Below, one piece after another: positions 1-6,394 of a stretch of 32,303 nucleotides of DNA (positions are counted from its first letter, which is position 1; each line of letters opens with the position of its first letter). The position numbers and the translations under genes are program-made. The notes beneath the pieces are model-generated. The model was not told the DNA's origin. It did not search any database and saw nothing but the letters and a program-made list of their open reading frames with translations. The stretch spans positions 1 to 32,303 of the forward strand of contig CALCNX010000053.1 of the NCBI GenBank assembly GCA_937899715.1, written 5' to 3'. The DNA is from an uncultured bacterium. Lineage in GTDB: Bacteria; Bacteroidota; Ignavibacteria; Kapaibacteriales; UBA4661.

Positions 1-28
1 CGGCATTTACTTGAATTTGAAAAAAGAT

Positions 29-514
29 ATGATTTTGGGTTATGTTATTTTACAGTCAAGTGGCAGGGAAGAAAAGTGGTACGTTTGGGTCGATAATGGT
101 AGATTGAGAAAAGGTGTTTTTGGCGTTTCAAATAATAGCAATGCAGGTATATTTGTAAACGAACTTACATATATCATCAAAATCTACAACAGACATAATT
201 ACTTTATACATGAAGAAATACGGTTTCTTTTAGATACCGAAGAAATAGACAGGTGCAGAGTGGTAGTATCTTATAGAGATTTTGAGGACTATATAAAAGC
301 GCAAAATAGCAACCTTAGTTTTACCGACAAAGCCGACGCAAGGATTAAAGCTATAGAGCTATTTAAAAACCTAAGCGCACCCGATTATGCTTATGAATTT
401 TATATAATTCCAAATTTATCAGACTTTGCAAAAATTTATCTTACTGAGTACATGGCAAAAGCCCAATCAATTCTCGACCAAATAAACGATATGCAGCTTT
501 ATATCGCAATTTAG
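29..514 (+). CDS. Hypothetical phage protein, possibly 5'-truncated by window edge
   Basis: About 161 residues from the ATG at 29. The frame is open to the left edge (a TTG sits at 11), so the real start may lie outside the window. The protein is mixed alpha/beta with many aromatic residues and a charged C-terminal half. There is no signal peptide, membrane segment or motif I recognise. It is followed one base later by the next small gene, so it probably belongs to the same early operon. Function unknown. Confidence 0.65.
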   Translation: MILGYVILQSSGREEKWYVWVDNGRLRKGVFGVSNNSNAGIFVNELTYIIKIYNRHNYFIHEEIRFLLDTEEIDRCRVVVSYRDFEDYIKAQNSNLSFTDKADARIKAIELFKNLSAPDYAYEFYIIPNLSDFAKIYLTEYMAKAQSILDQINDMQLYIAI

Positions 515-515
515 T

Positions 516-716
516 ATGCACCAAGAACCCAAAACTCTACCGGATTTAACAATCCAAAAGCCGATTGAAAAAATACGATTATATGCCGAATTGCTGTTAA
601 TAGCTATTCAGCAAGACGATAAAACATTAATTCATAATAATATAAATTTACTTAGAATCGCACTGAGAGATTACGATTTAGAGCGGTTCGGATATAGTGA
701 GGAGTTACCATTTTGA
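516..716 (+). CDS. Small hypothetical protein
   Basis: A 66-residue, leucine-rich and probably helical protein beginning one base after the preceding stop. Its stop overlaps the TTG start of the next small ORF. No recognisable domain. The packing between neighbours supports it being translated. Confidence 0.6.
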   Translation: MHQEPKTLPDLTIQKPIEKIRLYAELLLIAIQQDDKTLIHNNINLLRIALRDYDLERFGYSEELPF

Positions 717-829
717 GTATAGTATTCACAGAAGAGTTTTCCCGTGCAATAGACACGATAAATCAGCGAATAAAAAGAAGTGATATAATTACAGACAAAC
801 GAATTATTGAATTTTATAAAACACTATGA
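713..829 (+). CDS. Small hypothetical protein, TTG start
   Basis: A 38-residue ORF starting with TTG at 713, overlapping the stop of the upstream gene. It ends in an ATGA overlap with the VRR-NUC gene at 826. Stop/start overlaps on both sides match the style of the rest of the operon and are the main evidence that it is real. The sequence is charged and helical (begins MSIVFTEEF). No function can be assigned. Confidence 0.45.
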   Translation: MSIVFTEEFSRAIDTINQRIKRSDIITDKRIIEFYKTL

Positions 830-1281
830 AAACATATAAATACGCAAAAGACGACCACGGACAGCCGATAAAAATCGAGGTAAAAAAGCCAAAAACTAAA
901 GAAAAATCAGAGGCAGATATTCAAAAGGAAATTGCGGCGGTTTTTGTAAAAGCAGGATGGGAAGTAGTTCGTTTCAATAGCGGTGTTATGCAAGGTGAAA
1001 ATAGATACGTTGCATTCAATACAAACATGACTACCGGCATGACAAGCGGCTTTCCTGATTTATGCTGTTTTAAGAACCTGAAAGCCGTTAGGATTGAAGT
1101 AAAACGTAAAGGCGGCAAGTTGTCAGCGAATCAAGAAAAGTACGCTAAGAATGGATTGCAGTACGGTAATCCGATAATTACGATGGATTCAAAAGACAAT
1201 GCAATATTACTACTCAAAAATATAGAATTGTTTGGTTTTGAGAGTGCAGTGTATAATTTTAAAAATAATTCCACAAACTAA
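826..1281 (+). CDS. VRR-NUC domain nuclease
   Basis: A 151-residue protein with the VRR-NUC (PD-(D/E)XK superfamily) layout: an early acidic residue in SEADIQKEI (E29), the GFPDL motif (D78), the EVK motif (E91, K93) and the downstream Q103 in LSANQ. The family gives stand-alone virus-type nucleases in many phages, probably acting on branched or replicating DNA. Here its role in replication, recombination or packaging is inferred from family membership only. The start overlaps the previous stop (ATGA). The gene is followed by a promoter-bearing gap. Confidence 0.88.
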   Translation: MKTYKYAKDDHGQPIKIEVKKPKTKEKSEADIQKEIAAVFVKAGWEVVRFNSGVMQGENRYVAFNTNMTTGMTSGFPDLCCFKNLKAVRIEVKRKGGKLSANQEKYAKNGLQYGNPIITMDSKDNAILLLKNIELFGFESAVYNFKNNSTN

Positions 1282-1289
1282 AAATAAAA

Positions 1290-1321
1290 CTTGCATCGTA
1301 TTAAAATATATTGTATTTTTG
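1290..1321 (+). promoter_or_regulatory. Bacteroidota-type promoter P1
   Basis: CTTG at 1290-1293, exactly 20 bases, then TATTTTTG at 1314-1321, matching the -33 TTG / -7 TANNTTTG consensus of the Bacteroidota primary sigma factor. It lies in the only real gap between the VRR-NUC gene and the pentapeptide-repeat gene (ATG at 1367), so it should drive the latter and the operon behind it. Confidence 0.7.
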
Positions 1322-1366
1322 CGTTAGATAGTTGGTAACATTTTTAAATTTATTGGAGAAAAGAGT

Positions 1367-2083
1367 ATGGACGCGGCAAAATTAACGGCAATTTTAGAAT
1401 TGCATAAAAATTGGTTTAATGGTGAAGACGGTGGAGTGCGTGCGGATTTGAGCGATGCGGATTTGAGCGATGCGGATTTGCGCCGTGCGGATTTGCGCCG
1501 TGCGAATTTGCGCGGTGCGGATTTGCGCGATGCGGATTTGAGCGATGCGGATTTGAGCGATGCGGATTTGAGCCGTGCGGATTTGAGCGGTGCGGATTTG
1601 AGCTGTGCGGATTTGAGCGGTGCGGATTTGCGCCGTGCGGATTTGCGCGATGCGGATTTGAGCCGTGCGGATTTGAGCGGTGCGGATTTGCGCCGTGCGG
1701 ATTTGCGCGGTGCGGATTTGCGCCGTGCGGATTTGCGCGGTGCGGATTTGAGCGGTGCGAACTTGCGCGATGCGGATTTGCGCCGTGCGGAAAACTTACC
1801 ACTTCAAATCGAAGACGGGTTAATTCAGAAAATTGCAATCGCTGTAAATGCCGATGAAAAATCATTGGAAATGAATACCTGGCATACGTGCGAAACTACG
1901 CACTGCATTGCAGGGTGGGCGGTAAATCTTAGCCCGAACGGTAAAGAATTAGAAGACAAGGTAGGTACTCAAATAGCAGGTTTAATGCTATTAGGTGTAG
2001 AAGCCCACTCGCATTTTTTTGATTCAAATGAAGACGGTAAAAAGTATTTATCACAGTTTTTAGGGGAAAACCATGCAAACTAA
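1367..2083 (+). CDS. Pentapeptide-repeat protein with C-terminal phage domain
   Basis: A 238-residue protein. Residues 26-140 are 23 consecutive pentapeptides of the form A(D/N)L(S/R)X, predicting a right-handed quadrilateral beta-helix of about six coils. The C-terminal 90 residues contain a TWHTCETTHCIAGWAV segment, a cysteine/histidine-rich domain I associate with phage pentapeptide proteins. The start is chosen for the GGAGAA sequence ten bases upstream. Some pentapeptide proteins mimic DNA, but arginine and serine dominate the variable faces here as much as aspartate, so I do not assign that role. The next gene starts inside this one's last codons. Confidence 0.85.
   Translation: MDAAKLTAILELHKNWFNGEDGGVRADLSDADLSDADLRRADLRRANLRGADLRDADLSDADLSDADLSRADLSGADLSCADLSGADLRRADLRDADLSRADLSGADLRRADLRGADLRRADLRGADLSGANLRDADLRRAENLPLQIEDGLIQKIAIAVNADEKSLEMNTWHTCETTHCIAGWAVNLSPNGKELEDKVGTQIAGLMLLGVEAHSHFFDSNEDGKKYLSQFLGENHAN
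1442..1786 (+). repeat. 23 tandem 15-bp units encoding pentapeptides
   Basis: Each unit reads GCG GAT TTG then AGC or CGC, then a fifth codon (GAT, CGT, GGT or once TGT). Two units have an Asn codon (GAT to AAT or AAC). Nearly all variation sits at the first bases of codons 4 and 5; the rest is invariant, including synonymous positions. This argues for recent expansion by slippage or unequal recombination. Confidence 0.95.
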
Positions 2084-2403
2084 ATTCATAGAGATAGTAG
2101 CAAAAGAAGGTGAGTACGAATTATCTCAATCGACATTTTATTTTTTAGGTGTGACTAAACACAACAACAACGGCGCAATAAATACGTGAGGATTTAGACA
2201 AACTCGAAGCGGCTGGAGGTAATGAAATTGAAATAAGTTACCACCACGGATATGAGTGTATAGAGTTTGAATGCTTTTCGGTTCACGAGGAAACCGACTC
2301 CGAACAAGCCGAACGCCAGAGAATAGAGCAAGAACGTTCCGAACGGCAAAAGGAACGTGACTTGAAGCAATATGAGATTATTAAGAGTAAGTATAATTTG
2401 TAA
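2073..2403 (+). pseudogene. Frameshifted gene, or gene expressed by +1 recoding at TGA
   Basis: The ATG at 2073, inside the end of the pentapeptide gene, opens a 38-codon frame that stops at TGA 2187-2189. The +1 frame continues directly as GAG GAT at 2188 and stays open to TAA 2401-2403, adding 71 codons rich in Glu, Gln and Arg with no start codon of its own. The two parts read as one protein of about 110 residues (beta-rich N-terminus, charged coiled-coil tail). The crossing must occur between 2182 and 2187, since a TAA in the +1 frame lies at 2179-2181. It may be a mutation, a sequencing error, or +1 frameshifting on a TGA-G stop. Function unknown. Confidence 0.6.
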
Positions 2404-2424
2404 ATTTTAAAGGGAGAAAAGCTA

Positions 2425-3363
2425 ATGTTTGCAGATATAAAAACAATCCAAAGTTCCGATGAAAACGTTATGAAGTTCGTTTTCTCGAAAGAAAATGCAG
2501 TAGCAGAAGCAGTGCTGTACAAATACCCTGCATACGAAGACAGGACGGTTATTTGTTGCTCTACGCAATCAGGATGCCCCGTAGGTTGTAGGTTTTGCGG
2601 CGCAGGTGATTATTTCGTACGGTCGTTAAAATCCGATGAAATCGTATTTCAGGTAGAGCACTGTTTAAATAGTCAGAATATTGATGCTTCAAAGATTAAG
2701 AGATTCCAAATCATGGTAATGAGTATGGGTGAGCCGTTACTAAATTTCAAGGAATTAGAAAAGGCGTTTGATGTGTTATACAGTAAATATCCAAACGCAA
2801 AGCTACTAATAAGCTCCATTGCGCCACGAATAGATTACGAACCGGTAATGGTAATGGCTGAACGTATTCCAACTGTAGGATTACAATTTTCAGTACACGA
2901 AAGCACTGACGAAAAACGGAATAAGTTAATACCATTTAAACATAAATTGACATTAGAAGAAATATCGAATGTTGGTAATGTGTTTCTTGCGAGAACAGGG
3001 CGAAAACCATACTTTAATTATTGCGCAAAAGAGGATAATTCTACGCAAGGTGATGCTGATAGGATATTGAATTTATTTAATCCTGATGTTTTTGATGCTA
3101 CTATCTCCGTGGTGTGTGAGCGTGACGAAAGTATTGCGGCTGCAAATATCAGACAGCGCGAACTTGCCGGTAATTTCATGCAAATGCTCGCAGTTCACGG
3201 ATTTTCTACGCGAATGTTTGACCCCGCGGGTCAAGACGACATTGGCGGCGGTTGCGGTCAATTGTGGTTTGTCCAAGATTGGATGAGAAACAATCCAGAT
3301 ATGGCGAAAAAATCAGTAGGTTACGGCATGGATATTGTACACGCTCCGACGGTGGTAATATGA
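2425..3363 (+). CDS. RlmN/Cfr-like radical SAM RNA methyltransferase homologue
   Basis: A 312-residue radical SAM enzyme. The 4Fe-4S cluster motif CxxxCxxC is at C51, C55 and C58 (GCPVGCRFC). C44, seven residues before it, matches the conserved substrate-side cysteine of RlmN. The SMGEPLLN motif is at 100-107. The C-terminal CGQL at 277-280 supplies the methyl-carrying cysteine (C277). The segment around LQFSVHESTDEKRNKLIP also matches RlmN. Known members methylate C2 of A2503 in 23S rRNA (RlmN, also some tRNA A37) or C8 (Cfr). This copy starts only about 43 residues before C44 and so lacks most of the N-terminal RNA-binding domain. The substrate is uncertain. Start supported by AGGGAGAA upstream. 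Confidence 0.88.
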   Translation: MFADIKTIQSSDENVMKFVFSKENAVAEAVLYKYPAYEDRTVICCSTQSGCPVGCRFCGAGDYFVRSLKSDEIVFQVEHCLNSQNIDASKIKRFQIMVMSMGEPLLNFKELEKAFDVLYSKYPNAKLLISSIAPRIDYEPVMVMAERIPTVGLQFSVHESTDEKRNKLIPFKHKLTLEEISNVGNVFLARTGRKPYFNYCAKEDNSTQGDADRILNLFNPDVFDATISVVCERDESIAAANIRQRELAGNFMQMLAVHGFSTRMFDPAGQDDIGGGCGQLWFVQDWMRNNPDMAKKSVGYGMDIVHAPTVVI

Positions 3364-3533
3364 AAGGTACAATTAACATCGACATAAAAATAAATCACGA
3401 ACTTACAGCTGATGAAAAACAGGTAGTAAGAGAAAAATTAGAGAAATATATTGGGTATGTAAACGATGCTTTATCAACAACTGTACGGGGTATTGAAGGT
3501 ACGCCGTTGGTGGTAAATTGGGGGAATTTATGA
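3360..3533 (+). CDS. Small hypothetical protein
   Basis: 57 residues, starting at an ATGA overlap with the stop of the radical SAM gene; longer upstream starts would run deep into that gene. The N-terminus is a beta strand (MKGTINIDIKIN) followed by a charged helix. No recognised domain. Coupling suggests co-expression with the radical SAM gene. Confidence 0.6.
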   Translation: MKGTINIDIKINHELTADEKQVVREKLEKYIGYVNDALSTTVRGIEGTPLVVNWGNL

Positions 3534-3748
3534 AAATAAAACTATACGATAAAGTCAAATGGTTAGGCAAAGAATTTACCGTTACAGCAATACACCCTAT
3601 GCCGTTTGCAGTGTGTTCACTTACCGATAGTGAGGGGCACGAAGAATATTTATTACGCAATACTTTAGAATCATTTATTAGAGAGAATCAACATGAAACA
3701 ACTACAGCTATTAGAGCAAGAACTAATAATGTTACAGGAAAACATTGA
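3530..3748 (+). CDS. Small hypothetical protein
   Basis: 72 residues from an ATGA overlap at 3530, preceded by a GGGGGAA ribosome-binding-like sequence. The N-terminal two thirds are beta-rich (MKIKLYDKVKWLGKEFTV), perhaps a small barrel such as phage proteins of the YopX or DUF type. The tail overlaps the next gene by 56 bases. Function unknown. Confidence 0.55.
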   Translation: MKIKLYDKVKWLGKEFTVTAIHPMPFAVCSLTDSEGHEEYLLRNTLESFIRENQHETTTAIRARTNNVTGKH

Positions 3749-3899
3749 ACGAATTAAGAAGTACCAAAAAGACGGGCAAAACGTAAGTAATTATCAATCG
3801 AGAGTAGTTGGTGAATTTAAGCACCGGATTGTAGCTCTTAAACAACGATTGACTTTGGTATCTCAAATGAATACGAATAGTTTATTTAGGAAGGAATAA
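3693..3899 (+). CDS. Small coiled-coil protein
   Basis: 68 residues, almost entirely helical with heptad-like leucines and isoleucines (MKQLQLLEQELIMLQENIER). It overlaps the preceding gene by 56 bases in another frame, larger than the usual 4-base coupling here, so one of the two ends may be misjudged. No function assigned. Confidence 0.55.
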   Translation: MKQLQLLEQELIMLQENIERIKKYQKDGQNVSNYQSRVVGEFKHRIVALKQRLTLVSQMNTNSLFRKE

Positions 3900-3901
3900 A
3901 A

Positions 3902-4171
3902 ATGATAACAATGTATAAAGCAGTAACAATAGGAATTGAAATTGAAGAAATTCAATGTAAATCATTCACAAATAAAACGGTATTACTTGAAAACGGACGG
4001 CGTATAAATAGAGATGGTGGTTGGTGTTATATATGTGAATCGAGAAAAGAATCCGTTGAATGGTTGAAATCCATTTTTGAAAACCGTGTAAAATTAGAAG
4101 AAAATCATCTCGAAAGAGCAAATTACGACCTTAGAAAGTTTACAGAAAAATATATTAAGGACACACAATGA
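3902..4171 (+). CDS. Hypothetical protein
   Basis: 89 residues. The start is preceded by AGGAATAAAA two bases after the upstream stop. The N-terminal half is beta-rich, and the C-terminal half is a charged helix. A WCYICES segment holds two cysteines but no full zinc site. The stop overlaps the next gene's ATG. Function unknown. Confidence 0.6.
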   Translation: MITMYKAVTIGIEIEEIQCKSFTNKTVLLENGRRINRDGGWCYICESRKESVEWLKSIFENRVKLEENHLERANYDLRKFTEKYIKDTQ

Positions 4172-4386
4172 CCAAACAACAAACACTAAGCAACCTACGC
4201 GGCATAGTAAATATGAAATACATTGCCAAAGAAACGGGAATAGATAACACGAATTTACATTACATTATTACCGGTCGTAAGAAATCGGGTTTTACGGAAG
4301 ATGAGGCGCGGAAGGTGGGTGACGTGCTGAGTAAAATCGCGGATATGTGTAACGGATGTACGGGCGAAAAAGGCGGGGTATTATAA
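4168..4386 (+). CDS. Small helix-turn-helix DNA-binding protein
   Basis: 72 residues. Residues 8-45 resemble a lambda-repressor/XRE-type helix-turn-helix: MKYIAKETGIDNTNLHYIITG, followed by the typical G(R/K)K wing-like turn and a helix that includes EDEARKVGDVL. No dimerisation or sensor domain is present, so it is either a minimal phage regulator or a Cro-like protein. It is the only clear DNA-binding regulator in the window and so a candidate partner for the dyad sites at 7420-7633 and 23697-23910, but nothing shows that link directly. ATGA start overlap. Confidence 0.65.
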   Translation: MTKQQTLSNLRGIVNMKYIAKETGIDNTNLHYIITGRKKSGFTEDEARKVGDVLSKIADMCNGCTGEKGGVL

Positions 4387-4622
4387 TGGAAAAACCAATA
4401 CTAATAATGGGTACTCAAGGGAGTGGAAAGTCTTTGGTATCGTTAGGATTCAATAAAAGAATAGTCAGGTACAACGCAAAACAAGGGCGGGTGACTTATG
4501 CGGGGATTACAAGCACTTTATCTGAATTTGAAGAGATTTGGACAAAAGAAATGAATGATATTCAAGATTTTATAACTAAGTGCAATCAACAATCTATTTG
4601 CGGGGTGACAAATGACAGTTAA
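4386..4622 (+). CDS. Small P-loop protein (Walker A only)
   Basis: 78 residues from the ATG at 4386, which overlaps the stop of the HTH gene. Residues 9-16, GTQGSGKS, form a textbook Walker A loop after a hydrophobic strand (PILIMG). No Walker B or sensor motif fits in the remaining 60 residues, so this is far shorter than any complete P-loop NTPase. It may be a truncated remnant or a minimal nucleotide-binding protein. A longer start at 4356 would lie inside the HTH gene and is less likely. Confidence 0.6.
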   Translation: MEKPILIMGTQGSGKSLVSLGFNKRIVRYNAKQGRVTYAGITSTLSEFEEIWTKEMNDIQDFITKCNQQSICGVTNDS

Positions 4623-4899
4623 CGAACTAAAAACAGGCGATACGATATACATCGTAAAGTCCTTTCAAATTGATGTATTTAAATATCTGTGTATTAGCCC
4701 CGATGGTGGCGGCCATTATCATATTTTGATAAACAATTTTACGAAAGACCCTATAAGGATTTACGAATCACATCTTGCCGTGATGTTGGCAGAATGTTTG
4801 AATTCTTATGAAGACGCTGAGGATGCTTTAATAATGCAACTAAAAAGAAAAATAGAGATAATACAGGAAAGAAGAAAACTCATTATAGCCGCTCAGTAG
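4612..4899 (+). CDS. Hypothetical protein
   Basis: 95 residues, beginning inside the last codons of the P-loop gene. The N-terminal half is beta-rich (VNELKTGDTIYIVKS) and the C-terminus is a long charged helix. No recognised domain. It is the last gene before an 86-base gap with a possible terminator. Confidence 0.6.
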   Translation: MTVNELKTGDTIYIVKSFQIDVFKYLCISPDGGGHYHILINNFTKDPIRIYESHLAVMLAECLNSYEDAEDALIMQLKRKIEIIQERRKLIIAAQ

Positions 4900-4966
4900 C
4901 AATCCTCCACGGTACGTAACGTGCGGACTAACGGGACATAAACACGTTCTCGGCGGCGGCTTTTTT
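4887..4966 (+). terminator. Possible structured terminator at operon end
   Basis: AACGTG (4918-4923) and CACGTT (4943-4948) form a perfect inverted repeat. AGCCGC (4887-4892) can pair with GCGGCT (4956-4961), and the structure ends directly at a run of six T (4961-4966). The outer stem overlaps the preceding stop codon. The loops are large, so this may be a structured RNA rather than a simple terminator. Confidence 0.4.
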
Positions 4967-4985
4967 AACTAATAATTACAGTAAA

Positions 4986-5165
4986 ATGACAATCCCACTT
5001 AAAAAAATCAAATCGGTGTATGGTTATGGCATTGTAATCGCTTCATTGGAAATAAGCTTTGGATATTGGGGCTTATGGAGCTTTTACAAACAGCGCGGCG
5101 AATGGGAGCTATACGCTTTCGGAATTAACATTTATTATTGGAATCTTTTGGAGGTGGAATCGTGA
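4986..5165 (+). CDS. Small hypothetical protein, aromatic-rich
   Basis: A 59-residue ORF filling the gap before 5162. It has a stretch rich in Gly, Tyr and Trp (VYGYGIVIASLEISFGYWGLW) that could be one membrane segment, though it is not strongly hydrophobic. Its TGA is overlapped by the GTG start of the next gene. Only the gene packing supports it. Confidence 0.5.
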   Translation: MTIPLKKIKSVYGYGIVIASLEISFGYWGLWSFYKQRGEWELYAFGINIYYWNLLEVES

Positions 5166-5407
5166 CAGATAAACAATCCCGCGAATATGAAACAAAGGTA
5201 AAGTTTGAAAACGCTGTAAGTACAGCTGTATTTATATCGCACCGAGAAATGGAGCGTATATTTCTGCGGAAATTAAGGGCGCACAGAGACCGCAGCAAAG
5301 ACCCTAAATTTATAGAATCCATTAACTACATAGCACTAAAACTCTACAGAGAGGAAGACTACCAAAAGTACATGGTAAATAATCACAATTTGGAGATAGA
5401 TTTATGA
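5162..5407 (+). CDS. Hypothetical protein, GTG start
   Basis: 81 residues from a GTGA overlap at 5162, chosen over an upstream TTG at 5138 because the 4986 ORF ends exactly here. Mostly helical and basic (HREMERIFLRKLRAHRDR). No recognised domain. Ends in an ATGA overlap with the next gene. Confidence 0.6.
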   Translation: MTDKQSREYETKVKFENAVSTAVFISHREMERIFLRKLRAHRDRSKDPKFIESINYIALKLYREEDYQKYMVNNHNLEIDL

Positions 5408-5766
5408 CTATAAATTTAGAGCAAGCAAAAAGACTTTGGGAATTAGGGGTGAGGAGAAAAGCAAGTAAAGCGTGGTATTTAGAAGACATTAGAGATATTT
5501 GGCGTTTGGGAAAATACCACCAATACAAAGAAGGTACTTACGTTGCAAGGTGTTCTGCTTACAACGCCGAAGAACTAATATCAATGATGCAAGGTGACTA
5601 CGAGATAAGATTGAACGCCGATAAAACAGTGGATATAACGGTATGGTATGAAAGGTATAAGGGGTATGATTATTTTAAGGGCAATACCCTTACCGAAGCC
5701 CTATGTAACAAACTAATTTACGATATTGAGAATGGTATTATAACGCCGGAGGAAATTAACAAATGA
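5404..5766 (+). CDS. Conserved phage hypothetical protein
   Basis: 120 residues. The opening (NLEQAKRLWELGV) and the closing helix with ALCNKLIYDIENG followed by EEI resemble a small family I associate with Bacteroidota phage early regions. I know of no function for it. Coupled by ATGA at both ends, so it is made with its neighbours. Confidence 0.65.
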   Translation: MTINLEQAKRLWELGVRRKASKAWYLEDIRDIWRLGKYHQYKEGTYVARCSAYNAEELISMMQGDYEIRLNADKTVDITVWYERYKGYDYFKGNTLTEALCNKLIYDIENGIITPEEINK

Positions 5767-5948
5767 CTAAAAACTTAGCCCAAATCAAAGAATCATTCGA
5801 GAAGCTACTAAAACAGTACCAAAACGAATTGAAAGCAGAGCAAATAAGAGAGTTAACAGTTAAGAAGAAAATAGAAGATTTGAAGTCGGAAATAGCACGG
5901 ATAAGTAATAATTTACAAGCAGTTGAAAATATTAAGGAGAGGGAATAG
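5763..5948 (+). CDS. Small coiled-coil protein
   Basis: 61 residues, nearly all Lys, Glu, Gln, Leu and Ile, consistent with one long coiled coil (IEDLKSEIARISNNLQAVEN). Coupled to the gene before it by ATGA. Function unknown. Confidence 0.6.
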   Translation: MTKNLAQIKESFEKLLKQYQNELKAEQIRELTVKKKIEDLKSEIARISNNLQAVENIKERE

Positions 5949-5949
5949 A

Positions 5950-6177
5950 ATGACAGTTCAAGAATGGTTAAAAGATATAACCTACGATGAAAATCTAATT
6001 GCGGGCGTAGTTGAAATGAATCACGGTACGCAAATTATTTTCGATGTACGCGGATGGGGATGGCTAACCAAACCCGGTAAAATGGATAATGAAACGGCAA
6101 TAAAATTTCAGGATGAAGTTGGTAAGTTTATCGTTACGGCAATCCAAGAAAAACTAGCAAGAGAGGCAAAATCATGA
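5950..6177 (+). CDS. Hypothetical protein
   Basis: 75 residues. The ATG at 5950 is preceded by AGGAGAGGG, one of the best ribosome-binding sequences in the window, which decides this start over an upstream TTG at 5923. It contains a compact beta segment ending in GWGWLTKPG and a C-terminal helix. Phage early hypothetical, no function assigned. Confidence 0.65.
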   Translation: MTVQEWLKDITYDENLIAGVVEMNHGTQIIFDVRGWGWLTKPGKMDNETAIKFQDEVGKFIVTAIQEKLAREAKS

Positions 6178-6284
6178 TTTACCTATTTTCTGGTAAAGAC
6201 ATAGATTATTGCAACCCTTTTGTATTGGCTTATATGGTTCTTGCACTTAATATTTTACACACTAAAAATATTCTTTGCAAATAA
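6174..6284 (+). CDS. Small hydrophobic peptide
   Basis: A 36-residue ORF starting at an ATGA overlap. The middle part (FVLAYMVLALNIL) is hydrophobic and could be a short membrane helix. Its last codons contain the -33 box of promoter P2, so coding and promoter sequence overlap here. Evidence is positional only. Confidence 0.4.
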   Translation: MIYLFSGKDIDYCNPFVLAYMVLALNILHTKNILCK

Positions 6285-6305
6285 CACCAAAAATTAGTAT
6301 TTTCG
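6274..6305 (+). promoter_or_regulatory. Bacteroidota-type promoter P2 (lysis cassette)
   Basis: TTTG at 6274-6277, exactly 20 bases, then TATTTTCG at 6298-6305. It stands at the head of the leader and lysis cassette. The predicted start of transcription is about 6310-6313, right at the first hairpin of the leader. Confidence 0.78.
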
Positions 6306-6308
6306 CCA

Positions 6309-6378
6309 TGCAATACGGCTGTATTGCTTTCATGCTCTTTCTTCCGTAGCCGTGCCCTGCAAAAGCACGGCTATTATT
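6309..6378 (+). ncRNA. Structured leader or short RNA with competing hairpins
   Basis: Hairpin 1 is CAATAC-GGCT-GTATTG (6311-6326). Hairpin 2 is TAGCCGTGC (6347-6355) paired with GCACGGCTA (6365-6373), a perfect 9-bp stem followed by TTATTTAT, terminator-like but without a pure T run. ACGGCT at 6315-6320 is identical to the right arm at 6367-6372, so it can instead pair with AGCCGT at 6348-6353. That gives two mutually exclusive folds, the design of an attenuator. A 13-codon frame (6308-6349) exists, but its ATG probably precedes the transcript start. It may be the leader of the lysis genes or a free-standing small RNA. Confidence 0.55.
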
Positions 6379-6394
6379 TATACACAAAAGAACT

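Noticed and set aside
1442..1786. CRISPR-like array
   Set aside because: Units are 15 bp with no spacers and are in-frame codons of a protein.
1416..1865. Long antisense frame with an NPHR/NPHG repeat opposite the pentapeptide gene
   Set aside because: It exists only because the 15-bp unit is a multiple of three and lacks stops on the other strand; no promoter or ribosome-binding site supports it.
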